Assembly (NCBI RefSeq): GCF_002803155.1
Contig: NZ_NNBP01000016.1
Coordinates: 124,001 to 188,000 of the forward strand
Reading direction: 5' to 3'
Origin: Streptomyces sp. CB02959
GTDB taxonomy: Bacteria; Actinomycetota; Actinomycetes; Streptomycetales; Streptomycetaceae
Length of the DNA: 64,000 nucleotides
Shown here piece by piece: positions 45,907 through 52,952 of the stretch. The notes under the pieces are model-generated. The model ran no database searches, had not been told where the DNA came from, and worked only from the letters and a program-made list of their open reading frames with translations. Every line of letters starts with the position of its first letter. The first letter of the stretch is position 1. Made by a program: the position numbers and the translations under genes.

Positions 45907-46887
45907 ATGTCAGAGGTCCTCACCGCGCCGCTCGTCGTCGAATTCCCCTTCACCCGCTCGCTCGGCCCGGTCCAGAGCGCCTTCCTCACCGGGCTGCGCG
46001 AACGCACCGTCCTCGGGGTCCGGGCCCGCGACGGCCGGGTGGTGGTGCCGCCCGTCGAGTACGACCCGGTCACCGCCGACGAGCTCCGCGACCTGGTCGA
46101 GGTCGCCCCGACCGGCACCGTCACCACCTGGGCCTGGAACCCGTCCCCGCGCCGCGGCCAGCCGCTGCGCACCCCGTTCGCCTGGGTCCTGGTCCGGCTC
46201 GACGGCGCCGACACCGCCCTCCTGCACGCGCTCGACGCGCCCGGACCGGACGCCGTGCGCACCGGTCTGCGGGTCCGCGTCCGCTGGGCCGCCGAACGCA
46301 CCGGCGCGATCACCGACATCGCCTGCTTCGAACTCGCCGACGGTGAAGTGACGGAGCATCAAGTCCGGCCGCACGGTGGTCAGTTCGTCGATCCGGTCAG
46401 CGGGATCACCGCCCCGGCCCGGCTCGACTACAGCTACGCGCCCGGCCGCACTCAGTCCCGCTACATCCGGGCACTCGCCGAACGGAAGACCGTCGGCGAA
46501 CGCTGCCCGGCCTGCCGCAAGGTCTACGTCCCGCCCCGCGGCGCCTGCCCCACCTGCGGGGTCGCGACCGGCGAGCCGGTCGAGGTCGGCCCCCGCGGCA
46601 CCGTCACCACCTTCTGCATCGTCAACATCAAGGCCCGCAACCTCGACATCGAGGTGCCCTACGTCTACGCCCACATCGCCCTGGACGGCGCCGACCTGGC
46701 GCTGCACGCCCGGATCGGCGGCATCCCCTACGACCAGGTGCGGATGGGGCTGCGGGTGGAACCCGTCTGGACCGACGGCGCCCTCCCCCATAGCCCTGAA
46801 GGCATGGGAGGTGCCCCCATCCCCGACTACTACCGCCCCACCGGCGAGCCCGACGCCGACTACGACAGCTACAAGGAGCTGATCTGA
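45907..46887 (+). CDS. Two-domain OB-fold/zinc-ribbon protein (DUF35), Rv3521-like
   Basis: A 326-residue protein with two DUF35-type OB modules (about 55-135 and 180-285). The second is preceded by a zinc ribbon, CPACRKVYVPPRGACPTCG (about 200-218). DUF35 proteins stabilise SCP2-type thiolases and aldol lyases, as ChsH2 does for Ltp2, so its partners are probably the Ltp-like proteins encoded next. Near residue 293 the ORF contains LPHSPEGMGGAPI, encoded by a palindromic mini-element that looks inserted in frame. The stop TGA overlaps the next ATG by one base. Confidence 0.85.
   Translation: MSEVLTAPLVVEFPFTRSLGPVQSAFLTGLRERTVLGVRARDGRVVVPPVEYDPVTADELRDLVEVAPTGTVTTWAWNPSPRRGQPLRTPFAWVLVRLDGADTALLHALDAPGPDAVRTGLRVRVRWAAERTGAITDIACFELADGEVTEHQVRPHGGQFVDPVSGITAPARLDYSYAPGRTQSRYIRALAERKTVGERCPACRKVYVPPRGACPTCGVATGEPVEVGPRGTVTTFCIVNIKARNLDIEVPYVYAHIALDGADLALHARIGGIPYDQVRMGLRVEPVWTDGALPHSPEGMGGAPIPDYYRPTGEPDADYDSYKELI
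46784..46818. repeat. Palindromic mini-element inserted in frame in the DUF35 gene
   Basis: CCCCCATAGCCCTGAAGGC followed by ATGGGAGGTGCCCCCA forms an imperfect hairpin (CCCATAGCC against GGCATGGG) and resembles a short G/C-rich repeat that I recall dispersed widely in Streptomyces genomes. It encodes LPHSPEGMGGAPI without shifting the frame. Confidence 0.55.
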
Positions 46888-47933
46888 TGCCCGAGCCAGT
46901 GCGCGGCCCGGTGCGCGAGGTCGCCGTCGTCGCCTTCGGACAGAGCGAGCACGTCCCGGACAGCGCGGAGACCTCCGAGGTCGAGATGGTGATGCCGGTC
47001 CTGCACGACGTACTCGCGCAGACCGGCCTGAAGGCCCGGGACATCGGCTTCACCTGCTCCGGCTCCTCCGACTACCTCGCGGGCCGCGCCTTCTCCTTCA
47101 CCATGGCCCTGGACGGCGTCGGAGCCTGGCCGCCGATCTCCGAATCCCACGTCGAGATGGACGGCGCCTGGGCGCTGTACGAAGCCTGGGTCAAGATCCT
47201 CACCGGCGAGGCCGACACCGCCCTGGTCTACGCGTACGGCAAGTCCTCCCCCGGCGACCTCCGCGAGGTCCTCACCCGCCAACTCGACCCGTACTACGTC
47301 GCCCCGCTCTGGCCCGACTCCGTGGCGCTCGCCGCCCTCCAGGCCCAGGCACTCCTCGACGCCGGACACACCGAGGCCCGCGAACTGGCCGCGATCGGCG
47401 CACGCAGCCGCGGCGGTACGGACACCGGACCCGGCCGGCAGGTCGTCGGCCCGCTGCGTACCGGCGACTGCCCGCCGGTGGTGGACGGCGCCGCCGCGGT
47501 GATCCTCGCCGCCGGGGACACCGCCCGCCGCCTCACCGACCGCCCCGCCTGGATCCGCGGCCTGGACCACCGCATCGAGGCGCACAGCCTGGGCGTCCGC
47601 GACCTCACCGACTCGCCCTCCACCCGGCTCGCCGCCGAACGCGCGGGAGCCTTCGACGCCCCCGTCGACCTCGCCGAACTGCATGCCCCGTTCACCTCCC
47701 AGGAGGTCGTCCTGCGCCGCGCCCTGCGGCTCGACGCGCCCGGCAGCACGGTCCGCGTCAACCCGTCCGGCGGCGCGCTGGCCGCCAACCCCGTGATGGC
47801 CGCCGGACTGATCCGCCTCGGCGAGGCCGCCGCCGCCATCCAGCGCGGCGAGGCGGACCGCGCCCTGGCACACGCCACCTCGGGCCCGTGCCTGCAACAG
47901 AACCTGGTCGGCGTCCTGGAGGGGGAGCGATGA
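46887..47933 (+). CDS. Thiolase-fold lipid-transfer protein, Ltp4-like (putative sterol side-chain aldol lyase subunit)
   Basis: A 348-residue SCP2-thiolase-like protein. It has the thiolase core (VREVAVVAFGQSEHVPD, FTCSGSSDYLAGRAFSF, NPSGGALAANPVMAAGLIR) and is close in length to Rv3522 (Ltp4). Ltp3/Ltp4 in Rhodococcus are needed to shorten C24-branched sterol side chains, and relatives with DUF35 partners act as retro-aldolases. Position after DUF35 and before Ltp3-like, with overlapping codons at both junctions, supports a complex of the three. No extra sterol-carrier domain is attached. Confidence 0.87.
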   Translation: MPEPVRGPVREVAVVAFGQSEHVPDSAETSEVEMVMPVLHDVLAQTGLKARDIGFTCSGSSDYLAGRAFSFTMALDGVGAWPPISESHVEMDGAWALYEAWVKILTGEADTALVYAYGKSSPGDLREVLTRQLDPYYVAPLWPDSVALAALQAQALLDAGHTEARELAAIGARSRGGTDTGPGRQVVGPLRTGDCPPVVDGAAAVILAAGDTARRLTDRPAWIRGLDHRIEAHSLGVRDLTDSPSTRLAAERAGAFDAPVDLAELHAPFTSQEVVLRRALRLDAPGSTVRVNPSGGALAANPVMAAGLIRLGEAAAAIQRGEADRALAHATSGPCLQQNLVGVLEGER

Positions 47934-49111
47934 GCCACGCAGCGACCGCGAAGGAACCGGTGGCCGTCGTCGGCATCGGCCAGACCAAGCACGTCGCCGC
48001 CCGACGCGACGTCTCGATCGCCGGACTCGTCCGCGAGGCCGCCCAACGCGCCCTGGAAGACGCCGAGTTGACCTGGGCGGAGATCGACGCGGTGGTGATC
48101 GGCAAGGCCCCCGACTTCTTCGAGGGGGTGATGATGCCGGAGCTCTACCTCGCCGACGCGCTCGGTGCCGTCGGCAAACCCATGCTCCGGGTGCACACCG
48201 CCGGCTCGGTCGGCGGCTCCACCGCCCTGGTCGCGACCAACCTCGTCGCCGCCCGGGTGCACCGCACGGTCCTCACCCTCGCTTTCGAGAAGCAGTCCGA
48301 GTCCAACGCCATGTGGGGCCTGTCCCTGCCGGTCCCCTTCCAGCAGCCGCTGCTGGCCGGCGCCGGCGGATTCTTCGCCCCGCACGTCCGGGCCTACATG
48401 CGGCGCACCGGCGCCCCCGACACCGTCGGCTCCCTGGTCGCCTACAAGGACCGCCGCAACGCCCTGAAGAACCCCTACGCCCACCTCCACGAGCACGACC
48501 TCACCCTGGAGAAGGTCCAGTCCTCGCCGATGCTCTGGGACCCGATCCGCTACTCCGAGACCTGCCCGTCCTCCGACGGCGCCTGCGCCATGGTGCTCAC
48601 CGACCGGGCCGGCGCCGCCCGCTCCCCGCGCCCACCGGCCTGGGTGCACGGCGGGGCGATGCGCAGCGAACCCACCCTCTTCGCCGGCAAGGACTTCGTC
48701 TCCCCGCAGGCCGGCAAGGACTGCGCCGCGGACGTCTACCGGCAGGCCGGGATCACCGACCCGCGCCGCCAGATCGACGCCGTCGAGATGTACGTCCCGT
48801 TCTCCTGGTACGAGCCGATGTGGCTGGAGAACCTAGGCTTCGCCGACGAGGGCGAGGGCTGGAAGCTCACCGAGTCCGGCGTCACCGAACTCGACGGCGA
48901 CCTGCCCGTCAATCCGTCCGGCGGGGTGCTCTCCACCAACCCGATCGGCGCCTCCGGAATGATCCGCTTCGCCGAGGCCGCCCTCCAGGTGCGCGGCCAG
49001 GCGGGCGACCACCAAGTGGACGGCGCACGACGGGCGTTGGGGCACGCCTACGGTGGTGGCGCACAGTTCTTCTCGATGTGGTTGGTCGGCGCGCAAGCCC
49101 CGGTGGGCTGA
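47930..49111 (+). CDS. Thiolase-fold lipid-transfer protein, Ltp3-like (putative sterol side-chain aldol lyase)
   Basis: A 393-residue SCP2-thiolase-like protein, near the length of Rv3523 (Ltp3). It opens EPVAVVGIGQTKHVAARRDVS. HTAGSVGGSTALVATNL stands where degradative thiolases have their nucleophilic Cys, so classical thiolysis is unlikely. Tyr residues in AVEMYVPFSWYEPMW and GHAYGGGAQFFSMW fit the Tyr pair that drives retro-aldol cleavage in Ltp2. NPSGGVLSTNPIGASGMIR is the conserved C-terminal block. Its ATG overlaps the Ltp4-like stop (ATGA). Last gene of the echA19-like operon. Confidence 0.88.
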   Translation: MSHAATAKEPVAVVGIGQTKHVAARRDVSIAGLVREAAQRALEDAELTWAEIDAVVIGKAPDFFEGVMMPELYLADALGAVGKPMLRVHTAGSVGGSTALVATNLVAARVHRTVLTLAFEKQSESNAMWGLSLPVPFQQPLLAGAGGFFAPHVRAYMRRTGAPDTVGSLVAYKDRRNALKNPYAHLHEHDLTLEKVQSSPMLWDPIRYSETCPSSDGACAMVLTDRAGAARSPRPPAWVHGGAMRSEPTLFAGKDFVSPQAGKDCAADVYRQAGITDPRRQIDAVEMYVPFSWYEPMWLENLGFADEGEGWKLTESGVTELDGDLPVNPSGGVLSTNPIGASGMIRFAEAALQVRGQAGDHQVDGARRALGHAYGGGAQFFSMWLVGAQAPVG

Positions 49112-49198
49112 CCCTCCGGAGCCCGCCCGACGTCCCCTGTCCGTCCCCGGGCGCAGTCGTTACCCTGGCCACGGACGACGACCGGGAGGAGCGATCAC

Positions 49199-49441
49199 GT
49201 GGCCGAGAGCATCACCGACCAGCGGCTCGCGGGCGGGCCCAGGCCCGAACTCGACCTGACCCACGCCGACTGGCGTACGAGCACACGGGGCGTCGGCGGG
49301 GACGTCCAGGTCGCCTTCATCGAGGGCTATGTCGCGATGCGCAACGGCCGCAGCCCGGAAATACCGGCACTGATCTTCAGCCCCGCCGAGTGGCGCGGCT
49401 TCGTCCTCGGTGCCCGCGAGGGTGAATTCGACCTGACCTGA
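49199..49441 (+). CDS. DUF397 domain protein
   Basis: An 80-residue protein with the DUF397 pattern: LTHADWRTSTRGVGGDVQVAFIEGYVAMRNGRS (in part), ending IFSPAEWRGFVLGAREGEFD. DUF397 proteins usually accompany an XRE-family regulator (WhiJ/AbaA type) and modulate it. No such regulator is next to this one, so it is an orphan or acts in trans. The start is GTG behind GGGAGGAG. Confidence 0.85.
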   Translation: MAESITDQRLAGGPRPELDLTHADWRTSTRGVGGDVQVAFIEGYVAMRNGRSPEIPALIFSPAEWRGFVLGAREGEFDLT

Positions 49442-49466
49442 CGGATGGCGACGTACCGTCACGGAT

Positions 49467-49498
49467 GGTCCGCCCCCGCCCCGCGGCGGGGGCGGACC
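49467..49498. terminator. Strong bidirectional terminator
   Basis: GGTCCGCCCCCGCC (49467-49480), loop CCGC, GGCGGGGGCGGACC (49485-49498): perfect 14-bp stem between the convergent DUF397 and leucine-rich-repeat genes. Confidence 0.85.
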
Positions 49499-49500
49499 CG

Positions 49501-50238
49501 TCAGGTGAGCACCACGCACCCCCGCGCCCGCAGGGCCCGGACCGGCGCCGCCGCGTCGTCCACCGTGTTCCAGCGCAGGTCCAGCTTCTCCAGCGCCGGC
49601 AGGTCGGCGACCCACCCCGGCAGGTCACCGATCCGGTTGCCGCGCAGATCCAGCCACCGCAGCAGCGGCAGCGCCCGCAGCGACCCGGGGACCTGCGGCA
49701 GCGCGTTGTCGCGCAGCTCCAGCACGCGCAGCGCGCCGAGCCCCGCGACCCCGTCCGGCAGCGAGGTCAGCGCATTGCCGCCCAGCCACAGTTCACGGAG
49801 CCTGTGCAGCTGCCCAACGGACTCCGGCAGAACCTTCAACTGGGCTCGCTGTACCCGGAGTTCGACCAGTCCCGTCATCGCCCCGATCCCCTCCGGCAGC
49901 CGCCCGAGCGGATTGTCCCCGGCGTTGAGGTAGCCCAGCCGGTCCAGTCGGCAGAGCGCGTCCGGCAGCGCGGTGAGGCGGTTGTCGTGGACGTAGAGAT
50001 ACCGGCTCAGGCACCCGGCCAGCGCGCCGAGCTCCTCGGGGAGCGCCGTCAGCGCGTTGTGGCCGAGATCGAGGGTGTGCAGACGGTCCAGCCGACCGAG
50101 CGCGGCGGGAACCTCGGTGAGGCGGTTGTCGGCCAGGATCAGCACCGCGCAGTCCGGGTGCCGCCACACCTCGTCCGGCACCGAACCCAGTCCGGCCCGC
50201 CAGTAGTCGAGGCGGTCCGACGGCGGCCGCACGGTCAC
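49501..50238 (-). CDS. Leucine-rich-repeat protein
   Basis: A 245-residue soluble protein made of about nine bacterial-type LRRs of 22-23 residues (LxxLxxLxLxxNxLTxLPxx), for example LHTLDLGHNALTALPEELG and LRELWLGGNALTSLPDGVA. No signal peptide, kinase or E3 domain is present. It should bind another protein. The start is set at the GTG (50238-50236), whose GTGA overlaps the upstream stop; there is no separate ribosome-binding site, so translation is coupled. Third gene of the PNPOx/isomerase operon. Confidence 0.82.
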   Translation of the reverse strand: MTVRPPSDRLDYWRAGLGSVPDEVWRHPDCAVLILADNRLTEVPAALGRLDRLHTLDLGHNALTALPEELGALAGCLSRYLYVHDNRLTALPDALCRLDRLGYLNAGDNPLGRLPEGIGAMTGLVELRVQRAQLKVLPESVGQLHRLRELWLGGNALTSLPDGVAGLGALRVLELRDNALPQVPGSLRALPLLRWLDLRGNRIGDLPGWVADLPALEKLDLRWNTVDDAAAPVRALRARGCVVLT

Positions 50239-50999
50239 GGCCACGGACGCAGTTCGGGCAGCGGACCGGCGGTCCCCGCGCGCTCGCACACCAGCGGGGT
50301 GTGCGGGGCGCGGCCGGCCAACCAGGCCGCGAGTGCGGTGAGCGGACCGCGCACGGTCACCACCGGACCGTCGGCGGGCCCGTACCGGCGCACCGCCGCG
50401 GGCCCCTCCGCCGGCACCAGGACGAGGCGGACGCCCTCGGGCGCACGCGGCGCCAGATGGTCCATGAGGTGGTGGCACAGTTCCCGCGGCCACCCGTCGG
50501 TGCCGGGGCCGAGCCCGGCGTCCGTCGTGTGGATCGCCAGCTCCCGCCACCAGGCCAGCAGCGCGCCGCGCAACGGGCCGTCGCGGTAGCCCACCGGCCG
50601 GGACCAGTCGTCCGGGCCGACCGCCGCCCAGGCCGCGGACGCCTCCGCCAGCGCGTCCTCGACCGCCGTCCGCAGAGCCGCGACGGAGCGCCGGGAGCCC
50701 TCCTCGATGGCGGCGGCGCGAGCCGGGGGACCGCCGTCGTACGGCTCGACCAGCTCACCGCGCAGGGCGTAGCGGGCCTGGCGGGCCATCGCCAGGCCGA
50801 TGCCCTCGATATGCGCGAGGACATGGGCGCGGGACCAGCCCGGCAGGGCGCTGGGCTCGCGCACCACGGCGTCGGTCAGGCCGGGCAGCAGCGCCCGCAG
50901 CAGCGCCTGCCCTGCCTCGACCGCCTCCCGTACGGCCTCGGCGGTCGGCTCTGCCTCCGGTGTCACGGGGGCATCGGGGGTCTCGGGCGTCACGGCCAC
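50235..50999 (-). CDS. Maleylpyruvate isomerase family mycothiol-dependent protein
   Basis: A 254-residue member of the DinB-like mycothiol-dependent fold. REPSALPGWSRAHVLAHIEGIGLAMARQARY (in part) carries the first metal-binding His region, and REL AIHTTDAGLG the second, with LCHHLMDHLA further on. The C-terminal half is the usual alpha/beta extension. The specific reaction is unknown; family members isomerise or conjugate with mycothiol. The GTG at 50999 has GGAA upstream and overlaps the oxidase gene; a GTG at 50993 overlaps the stop as GTGA. Confidence 0.85.
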   Translation of the reverse strand: MAVTPETPDAPVTPEAEPTAEAVREAVEAGQALLRALLPGLTDAVVREPSALPGWSRAHVLAHIEGIGLAMARQARYALRGELVEPYDGGPPARAAAIEEGSRRSVAALRTAVEDALAEASAAWAAVGPDDWSRPVGYRDGPLRGALLAWWRELAIHTTDAGLGPGTDGWPRELCHHLMDHLAPRAPEGVRLVLVPAEGPAAVRRYGPADGPVVTVRGPLTALAAWLAGRAPHTPLVCERAGTAGPLPELRPWP

Positions 51000-51643
51000 A
51001 GCAGTTCCTTCCTCCAGGTGGTGCCGGTGCGGCGGTACACCAGCCGGGTGTGGTTGCGGTCCTTGGCGCCCTGCCAGAACTCCACCGACTCCGCCAAGAC
51101 GGTGTGCAGCGTCCACTCGGGCGGCACCAGCCCCGGATCGCCGGCCAGTCGTTCGGCGGCGCCGGCCAGCGCGGTGTCCCGTTCGGCCAGGGACGCCAGC
51201 GGCCGGCTCTGCCGGCCGAGCAGCGCCTCGGCGCGCGCCCCGGCACTCCGGGCCAGGAAGTCGGCGGCGGACCGCTCCGCGCTCTCCCGCACCACCGGGC
51301 CTCGCACCCGCACCTGGCGGGCGAGCGGCTGCCAGTAGAAGGCCAGCGCGGCATACGGGCGGGCGGCCAGCTCGCGGCCCTTGACGCTGCCGTCGTGCGC
51401 GGCGAAGCGCCAGCCCGCCGCGTCGACGTCCTTGAGGATCAGGGTGCGCGCGGACGGAGTGCCGTCCGCGTCGGCGGTGGCGAGCGTCATCGCGTGCGGC
51501 TCGGGGACCTGTGCCCGGATGGCGCCGAGCAGCCATGCGGTGAACAACTCCACCGGATCGTCGGGCGTCGCCGCCGGGTCGAAGAGCGGCAACTCACCCC
51601 CGAACACCGGCAGATCGCGGAGCAGTCGACGGAGATCGGCCAT
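50990..51643 (-). CDS. Pyridoxamine 5'-phosphate oxidase family protein
   Basis: A 217-residue FMN-binding split-barrel protein with PNPOx layout: MTLATADADGTPSARTLILKDVD, then AALAFYWQPLARQVRVRG, then a C-terminal dimerisation part with EFWQGAKDRNHTRLVYRR that resembles the PdxH signature EFWQGRPxRLHDR. It could make pyridoxal phosphate, but Streptomyces has several such proteins and the substitutions at the signature (AKDRNHTR) leave this open. First gene of a three-gene coupled operon; GGGGGAGG precedes the ATG. The palindrome at 51659-51691 covers its promoter. Confidence 0.85.
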   Translation of the reverse strand: MADLRRLLRDLPVFGGELPLFDPAATPDDPVELFTAWLLGAIRAQVPEPHAMTLATADADGTPSARTLILKDVDAAGWRFAAHDGSVKGRELAARPYAALAFYWQPLARQVRVRGPVVRESAERSAADFLARSAGARAEALLGRQSRPLASLAERDTALAGAAERLAGDPGLVPPEWTLHTVLAESVEFWQGAKDRNHTRLVYRRTGTTWRKELLWP

Positions 51644-51658
51644 GCCTCCCCCTCAGCT

Positions 51659-51691
51659 GGCTAATGGTTGAGCGTGACCGTACCATTAGCC
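51659..51691. promoter_or_regulatory. Operator between the PNPOx operon and the CGNR regulator
   Basis: GGCTAATGGT (51659-51668) and ACCATTAGCC (51682-51691) are perfect 10-bp arms with a 13-nt spacer. The site ends 2 nt before the CGNR regulator's ATG and starts 15 nt before the oxidase ATG on the other strand, so one protein bound here could control both. Confidence 0.7.
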
Positions 51692-51693
51692 GT

Positions 51694-52299
51694 ATGGAGG
51701 CAACACGGCTCGCCCTGGATCTCGCCGTCACCATCCGCCACGACGGACACGGCGGCGTCGCCGACGACCTGGCCGACACCGCCGGGCTCGCGACCTGGGT
51801 GCGCGACCACGCCACCGCACTGGGCTGCGCCGAGGACGGCCCGCCCGCCGCGGACCAGGCACTGCTCACCGCCGTACGGGAGCTGCGCGCCGCGGTCCGC
51901 TCACTGTTCGCCCGCGCCGTCCGCCCGGGCCCGCCCAGCCCCGCCGACGCCCACCGCCTGCTCCCCGAGGACCAGGCACTGGCCCGCCTCAACGCCGCCG
52001 CGGCCCGGGTCCCGACCGCCCCCCGGCTCCTCTGGGAGCCGGACGCACCCCCCGTGCTGCGCGACCTCCCGCTCGGCTCCCCGCCCGCCGCCGACCGGCT
52101 CACCGCCGCGCTGGCCCGGGCCGCCCTCGCCTTCCTCGCCGGCCCGGACCGCGAGCGGCTGCGGGCCTGCCCGGCCCCGCGCTGTGTGCGCTACTTCGTC
52201 AAGGACCACGCCCGCCAGGAGTGGTGCAAACCGTCCTGCGGCAACCGCGCCCGGGTCGCCCGCCACCACGCGCGGCACCACCGGGCGGAAGGGGACTGA
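51694..52299 (+). CDS. CGNR zinc-finger transcriptional regulator
   Basis: A 201-residue regulator. The N-terminal stress-related domain (LALDLAVTIRHDGHGGVADDLAD) is followed by the C-terminal CGNR finger, with CPAPRCVRYFVKD and EWCKPSCGNRARVARHHARHH near 165-195; the finger's four Cys are present. It probably represses itself and the divergent oxidase operon through the 10-bp-arm palindrome. The ATG at 51694 is preceded by a -10-like TACCAT at a distance that fits a leaderless message; an in-frame ATG at 51664 would lie inside the operator and is less likely. Confidence 0.88.
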   Translation: MEATRLALDLAVTIRHDGHGGVADDLADTAGLATWVRDHATALGCAEDGPPAADQALLTAVRELRAAVRSLFARAVRPGPPSPADAHRLLPEDQALARLNAAAARVPTAPRLLWEPDAPPVLRDLPLGSPPAADRLTAALARAALAFLAGPDRERLRACPAPRCVRYFVKDHARQEWCKPSCGNRARVARHHARHHRAEGD

Positions 52300-52370
52300 G
52301 GACGCCGCCGACCTGCACCGGAGGCGGGCATCGGGCCGGTGCGCCGGGCCGGGCCACGTACGATGGCGGC

Positions 52371-52871
52371 ATGTCCTTCCTCCGCCGCCGCAGCGCAGCC
52401 ACGCCCGCCGGTCCAGACTTCGACGTACTCGCCATGGACCCGGGGGACTGGCCCGGCAATCTCGGGGCCGGGCTGCTGCCCGCGCCCGACGGGAGCTGCC
52501 AGGGCGTCTTCCTCCGCTACGACCTGTTCGGCGGCCGCGGCCCGGCGATGATCATCGGCAATCTGCCGGAAGGCTCCCCGGCCCGCGAGGTCGAGGAGGG
52601 ACAGGTGCCCTTCGAGGTGGCCCAACTGCTCGCGGCGCTCGACAACGACGAGCCGGTGACGGTCGTCGAGACCGAGGACACCCCCGTGATGCACCAGGAC
52701 AACCTCCTGATCGTCAAGCGCATCAAGTGTTCCGAGGGCCGCATCTCCTGCGTGCAGTTCGACCGCAGCGACGGCGTGCTGGTGACCATCGCCAGCTGGG
52801 ACCGCCCGATCACCGACGACCTCTACGCCCTCCTCAAGCCGCTGCCCGCGGAGCTCTTCCAGCAGGGCTGA
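52371..52871 (+). CDS. Conserved hypothetical protein
   Basis: A 166-residue soluble protein starting MSFLRRRSAATPAGPDFDVL, with DPGDWPGNLGAGLLPAPDG, MIIGNLPEGSPAREVEEGQV and TIASWDRPITDDLYALLKPL. I do not recognise a named domain; the good codon bias and compact predicted fold support a real gene. A -10-like TACGAT (52359-52364) lies 7 nt before the ATG with no ribosome-binding site, so the message is probably leaderless. Confidence 0.8.
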   Translation: MSFLRRRSAATPAGPDFDVLAMDPGDWPGNLGAGLLPAPDGSCQGVFLRYDLFGGRGPAMIIGNLPEGSPAREVEEGQVPFEVAQLLAALDNDEPVTVVETEDTPVMHQDNLLIVKRIKCSEGRISCVQFDRSDGVLVTIASWDRPITDDLYALLKPLPAELFQQG

Positions 52872-52892
52872 CCCGGCGGACCGGTCGCGGCA

Positions 52893-52930
52893 CGCGCCCG
52901 GTGGACGGCCTCGGGCCGCCACCGGGCGCG
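52893..52930. terminator. Bidirectional hairpin terminator
   Basis: CGCGCCCGGTGG (52893-52904) pairs with CCACCGGGCGCG (52919-52930), and the loop itself can pair (GGCC/GGCC). It lies between convergent genes. Confidence 0.8.
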
Positions 52931-52952
52931 TCGCGTTCCGCACCCCCGAGGG

